A stretch of 9,826 nucleotides of DNA from Streptosporangiaceae bacterium (GTDB taxonomy: Bacteria; Actinomycetota; Actinomycetes; Streptosporangiales; Streptosporangiaceae), in NCBI GenBank assembly GCA_030045295.1, contig JASIGD010000316.1, positions 1 through 9,826 on the forward strand. The letters are read 5' to 3'. The translations under genes were made by a program, and so were the position numbers. Below the pieces are notes generated by a model that was not told where the DNA came from, did not search any database, and saw nothing but the letters and a program-made list of their open reading frames with translations. Shown in pieces: positions 5,513 to 9,826 of the stretch (positions are counted from its first letter, which is position 1; each line of letters begins with the position of its first letter).

Positions 5513-6397
5513 TCAGCCTGGCGGGCCCGCTTCGTCGGCCGGCGCGGGCGGGACGAAGAAGCGGCCGAATTCCTCGACGGCTTCGCCGGGCGGCAGGGCG
5601 TAGCTGGCCCGGCGGCTGGTGCAGGTGCCGTTCAGCCGCCGGAGCCGGATCGCGGTTTCGGCAGCCGCAACCGCGACGGGCAGCCCGTTTAGCACCGTCG
5701 CCGCACCGATGGCAAAGCCGTGTTCGCGGCCGAACAGCAGCATCGGGTAACCGCCTGCCGGAATGATCACCTCCACGCCGCGATCGAGCATGGACCCGGC
5801 CTGCTCGATGAACGACTCGCGGAGCCGGGTGTACGCGCGTTCGTCGTCGAAGGCCTTGTTGAGCTGTGCGACGTCCGCGTCGAGCGCGCCGACCGCGATC
5901 ACCCGCCGCTGCAGGCCGTACCGCGCGATCTGATCCTCGTGGTACGGAATGAATACCGGGTTGATGGTGACCAGGCCGATCCTGCGGCCCAGCGTGCAGG
6001 CGTGCAGCATGGTCGCTTCACCCAGCCCGATAACGGGCATGTCGACGGCGGCCCGGGCCTCGGCCAGGCCGGGTTCCTGGAAGTGACCGACAACGAACGC
6101 GTCATATCCCTCACGGTGAGCGGTGAGCGCGTTGGCGATCACCTGCGCCGCGCAGCGGAACTCGGTGATCGGGTGCAGGTACCGGTCACCGGGCTGAATC
6201 CCGGCCACCGCGATCTCGAACCCGGTACCGGCGACCGACCGCAGGTAGGCATCCAGCCGGGTGAAATATGCAGCATCGGTGGCCGGGTCGGTGAAGCTCT
6301 GGTACCAGATCCTTCCGGTCACCGCCCCCGGGGCGATGTCGGCCTTTCCCGCAGGCGGATCTGCCGACTCCGACGGAGGGCGCTGGTCAGCTCCCAC
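5513..6397 (-). CDS. Asp/Glu/hydantoin racemase-superfamily protein lacking both catalytic cysteines
   Basis: 294 aa from a GTG at 6397, with GAGGAGGTGAGG just upstream on the minus strand. The superfamily (aspartate, glutamate, hydantoin and allantoin racemases, maleate isomerase, arylmalonate decarboxylase) normally uses two facing cysteines. Recognisable parts are GYDAFVVGHFQEPG (97-110), MPVIGLGEATMLHA (120-133), RIGLVTINPVF (139-149), VEVIIPAGGYPML (208-220) and a VLNGLPVAVAAAE helix near 235-247. The first cysteine of the usual ACFGDPG is His105, and the second (GCAG) is replaced by Ala-Gly at 214-215. The surrounding sequence is well kept, so this looks like a distinct clade rather than decay. 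Annotators often call such proteins hydantoin racemase; the reaction is unknown. Monocistronic, divergent from the membrane protein at 6633; ends with TGA. Confidence 0.85.
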   Translation of the reverse strand: MGADQRPPSESADPPAGKADIAPGAVTGRIWYQSFTDPATDAAYFTRLDAYLRSVAGTGFEIAVAGIQPGDRYLHPITEFRCAAQVIANALTAHREGYDAFVVGHFQEPGLAEARAAVDMPVIGLGEATMLHACTLGRRIGLVTINPVFIPYHEDQIARYGLQRRVIAVGALDADVAQLNKAFDDERAYTRLRESFIEQAGSMLDRGVEVIIPAGGYPMLLFGREHGFAIGAATVLNGLPVAVAAAETAIRLRRLNGTCTSRRASYALPPGEAVEEFGRFFVPPAPADEAGPPG

Positions 6398-6564
6398 CGT
6401 GCCCTCACCTCCTCAAACGCCCGGTAGTGATGCCTGTCAAGTAGAGCAGGCGGCCGTTCTCGTGGCCACGTCCGGGGTCGTTCACGAAACAGCGACCGGT
6501 GGAAGCCAGAGCCACGGGGCGCCGAACGGGATGATTCTGATCGGGAGGAGCGTTCATCCAAAGG

Positions 6565-6580
6565 ACACGACATGTCGTGT
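6565..6580. promoter_or_regulatory. Perfect 16-bp palindrome, candidate operator
   Basis: ACACGACATGTCGTGT is perfectly self-complementary and lies in the 235-bp space between the divergent racemase homologue and the two-helix membrane protein. It is 52 bp before the 6633 start and 168 bp from the other. A dimeric regulator such as a TetR- or GntR-type protein is the natural reading. Confidence 0.5.
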
Positions 6581-6632
6581 TATTCGGGGCAGGCCAGGGT
6601 CCTTGACAGGCTCTGGGCGTTGAGAGGTGAGC

Positions 6633-7001
6633 ATGATGACCGATTGGTATGCGGGGCGGACGCCGGACTGGTCGGCCAGGGCGGTGATCGCCGTGACGGT
6701 GCTCGCGCTGCTGCTGGTGGCGGCCGTGCCGGTGGCCCTGCTGGCCGGCGTGATCCTGATGATGCTGGGACACGTCGTCGGCGGGCTCGCGTTGTTCGGC
6801 GGATCGGTCCTCGTCGCCGCGATCGCTGTCGCGCTCGCGGGCATGAGCGGGATGCGGCACCTGCGCAAGCTGGTCACCAGGCACAGCTTCCGTGTCGTGC
6901 GGCTGGACGGCAGCCGGTACACCAACGTCACCGAGTCACGGGGCAGCGACTACGCCGACGTCGTGGAGCTGGACCCTAGCCAGTACACCGAAGTTCGCTG
7001 A
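6633..7001 (+). CDS. Two-helix membrane protein with duplicated C-terminal motif, unknown function
   Basis: 122 aa from the ATG at 6633; a second ATG follows directly, and GAGAGG five bases upstream serves either, so the start could be 6636. Two hydrophobic helices (about 17-46 and 49-71) form a hairpin, followed by a basic turn (RHLRKLVTRH) that should stay cytoplasmic and a hydrophilic tail. The tail carries the same motif twice, VVRLDGSRYTNV (88-99) and VVELDPSQYTEV (110-121). I do not recognise a family. It faces the iron-sulfur protein gene tail to tail, and a palindrome (6565-6580) lies in its upstream region. Confidence 0.72.
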   Translation: MMTDWYAGRTPDWSARAVIAVTVLALLLVAAVPVALLAGVILMMLGHVVGGLALFGGSVLVAAIAVALAGMSGMRHLRKLVTRHSFRVVRLDGSRYTNVTESRGSDYADVVELDPSQYTEVR

Positions 7002-7017
7002 CCGCTCCGCCCCGTGC

Positions 7018-7034
7018 CCGCCGAGACGCGGCGG
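7018..7034. terminator. Hairpin between convergent genes
   Basis: Six GC pairs (CCGCCG with CGGCGG) around AGACG, 17 bases after the plus-strand TGA (7001) and 35 bases past the minus-strand TGA (7069). Position suits bidirectional termination; no U-tract. Confidence 0.45.
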
Positions 7035-7068
7035 CCTGGGGTATCTGCTGCGTCATCGCTACCCGCGC

Positions 7069-7584
7069 TCACGCCGGTCCGCGCGTGGTCCGGAACCCTA
7101 TCTTGCGATGGCTGCCGTCGCAGAACGGCTTGTTGGCCGAGGCGCCGCACCGGCACAGCGCCACCCGGGTGTCCTGCCTGACCAGCGCGTGGTCCTGGCC
7201 GAAGATCCTGATGTTGCCGCGGATGAACAACGGGCCGTTCGGGCGTTCTTGGACCGTGGTTTGGTCCGGCACCGGCTCCTGCGGCCCGCCGTCCAGGCGG
7301 CGGAAGTGCAGCGCGCCCGTGGGACAGCGCTGGATCACCTCGCCGATCTCACCGGGCGTTCCGTTGTCCGCGATAATCCACGGCCGGCGCCGGTTGTCGA
7401 ACACCGCGGGGAGCCCGCGCAGGCATTCGGCGACATGGATGCAGAACGCAGGTTCCCAGGTGACCTCGATCTGGTCGTTCGCGTACACGCGCTCGGCCGT
7501 CGGCGCGTAGCGCGGCTGCTCGCGGAAACCCTCGGGAGCCTCATCGGGCTCATCGGGCGGAAGCTCGCTGGTTCGTTCGGTCAT
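7069..7584 (-). CDS. Fer4_19 plus CDGSH double-domain iron-sulfur protein
   Basis: 171 aa from the ATG at 7584, preceded by GGAGG seven bases upstream. After an acidic 20-residue leader, residues 33-95 match the divergent monocluster ferredoxin domain (Fer4_19): CIHVAECLRGLPAVF (Cys48, Cys54) and CPTGAL (Cys87). Residues 117-165 are a CDGSH zinc-finger-type domain, with Cys144, Cys146, Cys155 and His159 in CRCGASANKPFCDGSH, the 3Cys-1His ligands of a redox-active, pH-labile [2Fe-2S] cluster. The two domains are often fused in bacteria. It is a soluble cytoplasmic protein, presumably in electron transfer or cluster/redox sensing; the partner is not evident here. All expected ligands are present. 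The 5' side is a long intergenic region with palindromes that may regulate it. Confidence 0.93.
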   Translation of the reverse strand: MTERTSELPPDEPDEAPEGFREQPRYAPTAERVYANDQIEVTWEPAFCIHVAECLRGLPAVFDNRRRPWIIADNGTPGEIGEVIQRCPTGALHFRRLDGGPQEPVPDQTTVQERPNGPLFIRGNIRIFGQDHALVRQDTRVALCRCGASANKPFCDGSHRKIGFRTTRGPA

Positions 7585-7691
7585 CTTCTCGCCTCCATGG
7601 CGGGGTCTCCATGCGAACCCGTACGGCGGTCAGGGCCCGGCCGGCTGGTTCGCTGCCAAAGCCTACGTTTCCTGGCTTGTCGCTGCGGCGA

Positions 7692-7707
7692 GCGGACAGC
7701 TGTCCGC
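7692..7707. promoter_or_regulatory. Perfect 16-bp palindrome upstream of the CDGSH gene
   Basis: GCGGACAGCTGTCCGC is fully self-complementary, 108 bp before the iron-sulfur protein start. It lies between two copies of CCAAAGC-N3-CGTTT. Candidate operator; as RNA it could also fold into a six-pair hairpin. Confidence 0.4.
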
Positions 7708-7839
7708 CGGCAGCAACCAAAGCGAGCGTTTTGGCATGAGCGAGGGCAGGCCCCTATACCGTCACCTCTACCCCTTCAGTGCCCACCTGACGGCCACGAC
7801 CTCACCACGCCTACACTCCCCGCCAGCCAGGTGACTCGC

Positions 7840-7858
7840 CCTCACCCGATCCCGGTGA
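7840..7858. repeat. Duplicated dyad, copy 1
   Basis: CCTCACCCGATCCCGGTGA; copy 2 at 8098-8116 differs at one base of 19. Each copy contains inverted TCACC/GGTGA arms spaced seven bases, so the repeat is itself a dyad and resembles a pair of binding sites for one regulator. Confidence 0.5.
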
Positions 7859-8097
7859 CCTACACCGCCGCAGGCTTACGCGGGACTGACACCGAAATGA
7901 CCGTGTCGACGGCGGGACGTCCGGCGCAGGCATCGAGGAAGGCACCCAGCTTTAAGGCGCGCTGCGGCCCCGGCTCGTCGCGATCTCGCTAACTGATCAC
8001 CCCTATCCGGAGCGTTCCGTCGCGCAATACCCCGGGTGCAACCGCGCGGTCGCTGAGTACCTGCCTGGCCCTGGCCCGAGATGCCCCGAACTGTCCG

Positions 8098-8116
8098 CCT
8101 CACCTGATCCCGGTGA
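8098..8116. repeat. Duplicated dyad, copy 2
   Basis: CCTCACCTGATCCCGGTGA, 258 bp after copy 1 and identical except C to T at the eighth base, which lies in the spacer rather than in the TCACC/GGTGA arms. It lies 170 bp before the DUF998 gene. Confidence 0.5.
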
Positions 8117-8141
8117 TGCGGCTTCACCTGCAAGCCCATAA

Positions 8142-8155
8142 CCATGACGTCATGG
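8142..8155. promoter_or_regulatory. Perfect 14-bp palindrome upstream of the DUF998 gene
   Basis: CCATGACGTCATGG is self-complementary and 130 bp before the DUF998 start. Its outer CCATG/CATGG arms equal those of the palindrome before the esterase (9272-9289). Candidate operator. Confidence 0.4.
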
Positions 8156-8285
8156 ACCCCCCCGCCGTGTACCCGATCCAGATCAGGGACCACCTCGCGT
8201 GACGGCGCCGCGACCTGCCCGATGGATCAGGCGTTCGTAGCCAGCAACTGAGCGGACGAACCTCGCCGTTCGAGGGAGGACAACC

Positions 8286-8969
8286 ATGACATCGCCGACC
8301 TCGGACGCGCCCGGCGCGCCAATCTTGCCGATCCCGGCGGCCTGGCCGGTGCGCTCACGCCCGACAGCCCACCCGTGGGCGGTTATTTCAGCGGGCCTGG
8401 CGCCGATCCTGCTGACCGGGGCTTACCTCATTGCCGGCATCCTCCAGCCAGCTTCCTACAGCCCGGTCCGCACGACCATCAGCGCGATGGCCGGGCAGGC
8501 CGGAACCGACCGGTGGGTCATGACCGGCGGCATCCTGCTGGTCGGCGGCTGCTACCTCGCCACCGCCGCGGGCCTGACCGGTGTCCGGGCGTCCGCCCGT
8601 GTCCTGCTCGCAGTGGCGGGCCTGGCCGGCATCGGCATCGCCGTGTCCCCCGAACCCGCCCACGGCGCGACCCCGCGGCACCTCGCCTGGACCGTGCTCG
8701 GCGCGGTCACGATCGCCGTGTGGCCCGCGTTCGCCGCCCGGCGTGCCTCATCGCGGCCGCTGATCCTGAACGTCTACGGCTCGGCCGCCGTTACCGCCGT
8801 CTTCGTGGCCCTGCTCGGCTGGGTGCTCGCCGAAACCCGCGACGGCAGCGTCCTGGGCCTGGCCGAGCGGCTGACGACATCGATCCAGACCTGCTGGCCG
8901 TTCATCACCGCCGTCGCCCTGCGCCGCGCCCGTCGCCGCGTCCCCAGCGCGCGCGGGAGTTGCGGCTAG
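8286..8969 (+). CDS. DUF998-family integral membrane protein
   Basis: 227 aa from the ATG at 8286 with GAGGGAGGA six bases upstream. Six hydrophobic helices are visible, near residues 31-52, 78-98, 103-121, 133-150, 164-182 and 198-213, after a Pro-rich 30-residue N-terminus. The segments PASYSPVRTTISAMAGQAG (55-73) with RWVMTGG (76-82), and HGATPRHLAWTVLGA (126-140), are the conserved loops of DUF998, a family of small membrane proteins of unknown function common in actinomycetes. The tail is Arg-rich, consistent with a cytoplasmic C-terminus. It ends with TAG. No operon partner is evident; the esterase downstream starts 373 bp later with its own operator-like palindrome. Confidence 0.85.
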   Translation: MTSPTSDAPGAPILPIPAAWPVRSRPTAHPWAVISAGLAPILLTGAYLIAGILQPASYSPVRTTISAMAGQAGTDRWVMTGGILLVGGCYLATAAGLTGVRASARVLLAVAGLAGIGIAVSPEPAHGATPRHLAWTVLGAVTIAVWPAFAARRASSRPLILNVYGSAAVTAVFVALLGWVLAETRDGSVLGLAERLTTSIQTCWPFITAVALRRARRRVPSARGSCG

Positions 8970-9008
8970 CCGTCGCGCGCGAGGAAAGCCGGGCGGCAAA
9001 TCACCGGG

Positions 9009-9033
9009 TCCAGGTGACGGCCGCTTACCTGGA
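9009..9033 (+). terminator. Hairpin downstream of the DUF998 gene
   Basis: Seven pairs (TCCAGGT with ACCTGGA) around an 11-base loop, 39 bases after the TAG stop; no U-tract. Possible terminator. Confidence 0.3.
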
Positions 9034-9271
9034 TGGCAGGTACTTCGAGCGCACCGATCACTGTCACGAGAAGGTGCCGTGCCCGGGACCGGTGCCCTAG
9101 CGCCGGATCCGCTCGCTCGGGGACCCCTTTGCTCCTGCTCAGGGCCGCGGGCACGGGGTCTGGCCCATCGAGACCTTCGGTGTCCCGGGTCTGGTCGCGC
9201 GAATCACCATGATCTGGTGGCGCTTCCTCACCTGCCTCGCGGCCAGGCTGACAGTGGCCCCTTCCGGCAGG

Positions 9272-9289
9272 CCATGTCAGCTGACATGG
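9272..9289. promoter_or_regulatory. Perfect 18-bp palindrome, candidate operator of the esterase
   Basis: CCATGTCAGCTGACATGG is fully self-complementary and ends 53 bp before the esterase GTG, within the distance expected for promoter overlap. The length and 9+9 symmetry suit a dimeric repressor such as a TetR-type protein. No -10/-35 pair was identified with confidence. Confidence 0.55.
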
Positions 9290-9342
9290 GCGAGTCCGTC
9301 CGGGAGCGCGGCCCAGCCAACCCGGCCGAAGGGAGATCCTCG

Positions 9343-9826
9343 GTGAGTACCGAGCAGCGACAGAAGCTCGACGCGATCCTGCGCCAGTCAGCCTTCCCCG
9401 CCGGCAGCAGCGTCAGCGAGCAGCGGCGACAGCTCGCGGAGCTGACATCGGCGCAGCCGCTGCCCGCCGACGTGACCGTGACCGCAGCCGCACTGGGCGG
9501 CGTCCCGACCGCCGAGATCACCGTCGACGGAATCGAACCCCGCCATGTTGTCCTGTACTTCCATGGCGGCGTGTACGTCCTGGGGGACGCCTTCCAAGCC
9601 GCCGGCCTGGCCTCGCAGGTCGCGCGGCGGGCCCGCGCCAGGGTTATCTCCGTCGGCTACCGGCTCGCCCCCGAGCACCCGTATCCGGGGGCGGCCGACG
9701 ACGCCCTAGCCGCCTACCAGGCCCTCCTGGAGGGCGGCACGGCCCCGTCGGACGTCGCCTTCGCGGGAGAGTCCGCTGGCGGCGGGCTCGCCGTCGCCAC
9801 GCTGGTCAACGCCCGCGATCACGGGC
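9343..9826 (+). CDS. HSL-family alpha/beta-hydrolase (esterase/lipase), 5' part
   Basis: The gene runs off the right edge; 161 codons are visible from the GTG at 9343, with AAGGGAGA about seven bases upstream. It hydrolyses ester bonds of short acyl substrates if typical of the hormone-sensitive-lipase (alpha/beta-hydrolase fold-3) family. Seen in order: a helical cap (1-40), VLYFHGGVYVLGD with the oxyanion HGG at 74-76, GYRLAPEHPYPGAADD (105-120), and the nucleophile elbow GESAGG with Ser144. The third Gly of the usual HGGG is Val, an allowed variant. The Asp and His of the triad lie beyond the window. No signal peptide, so cytoplasmic. A perfect 18-bp palindrome directly upstream suggests control by a dimeric regulator. 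Confidence 0.93.
   Translation, partial: MSTEQRQKLDAILRQSAFPAGSSVSEQRRQLAELTSAQPLPADVTVTAAALGGVPTAEITVDGIEPRHVVLYFHGGVYVLGDAFQAAGLASQVARRARARVISVGYRLAPEHPYPGAADDALAAYQALLEGGTAPSDVAFAGESAGGGLAVATLVNARDHG

Larger units (their letters stand above)
7585..8285. other. Long intergenic region with dyads and possible decayed frames
   Basis: 701 bp between divergent genes with no gene I can support. It contains CCAAAGC-N3-CGTTT at 7656-7670 and 7717-7731 (61 bp apart), with the palindrome 7692-7707 between them; the duplicated dyad at 7840 and 8098; and the palindrome 8142-8155. Two open frames have protein-like composition but no proper start: minus 7876-7962 (contains KLGAFLDACAGRPAVDTV) and plus 7993-8202 (ends in AVYPIQIRDHLA). 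They may be remnants of lost genes. The Shine-Dalgarno of the next gene (GAGGGAGGA) is at 8271-8279. Confidence 0.4.
8970..9342. other. Intergenic region between DUF998 gene and esterase
   Basis: 373 bp with no supportable gene. It holds a hairpin at 9009-9033, a CACCA/TGGTG dyad at 9205-9219 and the 18-bp palindrome at 9272-9289. The esterase ribosome site AAGGGAGA lies near 9329-9336. A 28-codon frame from a GTG at 9014 to TAG at 9100 lacks a ribosome site and any resemblance I recognise. Confidence 0.4.

Noticed and set aside
5403..5520. Short frame reading PLAAYRDHFGIVPSRV between convergent genes
   Set aside because: It looks protein-like, but has no start, no ribosome site and no family I can name; too short to call a gene remnant.
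6603..6608. TTGACA as a -35 box for the 6633 gene
   Set aside because: At 17 bp spacing the -10 would fall on the ribosome site and read GTGAGC, so it cannot make that transcript.
6892..7992. 366-codon plus-strand open frame
   Set aside because: Covers the antisense of the Fer4_19-CDGSH gene, whose cluster ligands are unmistakable.
9014..9100. 28-codon frame after the DUF998 gene
   Set aside because: No ribosome site and it coincides with a shifted shadow of the DUF998 frame.

Overview
The window is high-GC DNA with GTG starts, tight Shine-Dalgarno sites and one apparently leaderless promoter, which points to a filamentous or soil actinomycete; I cannot resolve the genus. TGA is the stop codon of six genes here, so the standard code is in use.

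Layout. Bases 1-194 (+) are the last codons of an NCS1-type nucleobase/hydantoin permease. It converges, across a two-tier hairpin, on a minus-strand block read from 4002 down to 240: a secreted K15-type DD-peptidase (2995-4002), an ornithine-cyclodeaminase-fold protein (1722-2786) and a histidine/phenylalanine ammonia-lyase-fold protein (240-1718). The last two are directly abutted and probably translationally coupled. Divergent from the DD-peptidase is a 71-aa one-helix membrane protein (4239-4454). Then comes a thioredoxin-fold gene (4796-5386) interrupted by one in-frame TGA. A minus-strand Asp/Glu/hydantoin-racemase-fold protein (5513-6397) follows, divergent from a two-helix membrane protein (6633-7001), which converges on a minus-strand Fer4_19-CDGSH iron-sulfur protein (7069-7584). 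After 700 bp without a convincing gene come a DUF998 membrane protein (8286-8969) and the first 161 codons of an HSL-type esterase (9343 to the window end).

Main discovery. The thioredoxin gene has TGA exactly where the first catalytic cysteine belongs (T-TGA-G-G-C), and protein homology runs through it. Starting 8 nt after the TGA is a 5+5 bp two-part stem with a six-base apical loop carrying G at its second position, 19 nt from the TGA. That fits the known bacterial SECIS pattern, so I read this as a probable UxxC selenoprotein that standard annotation would truncate or miss.

Other themes. Three catabolic-type enzymes have altered catalytic residues: the ammonia-lyase homologue has SAG instead of the MIO-forming ASG, the racemase homologue lacks both catalytic cysteines, and the cyclodeaminase homologue lacks the catalytic Asp region and a canonical nucleotide loop. 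With the NCS1 permease they may outline a pathway for a nitrogen-containing small molecule, but that is inference. Intergenic spaces hold several perfect palindromes (6565-6580, 7692-7707, 8142-8155, 9272-9289) and a duplicated dyad (7840 and 8098), all good operator candidates.
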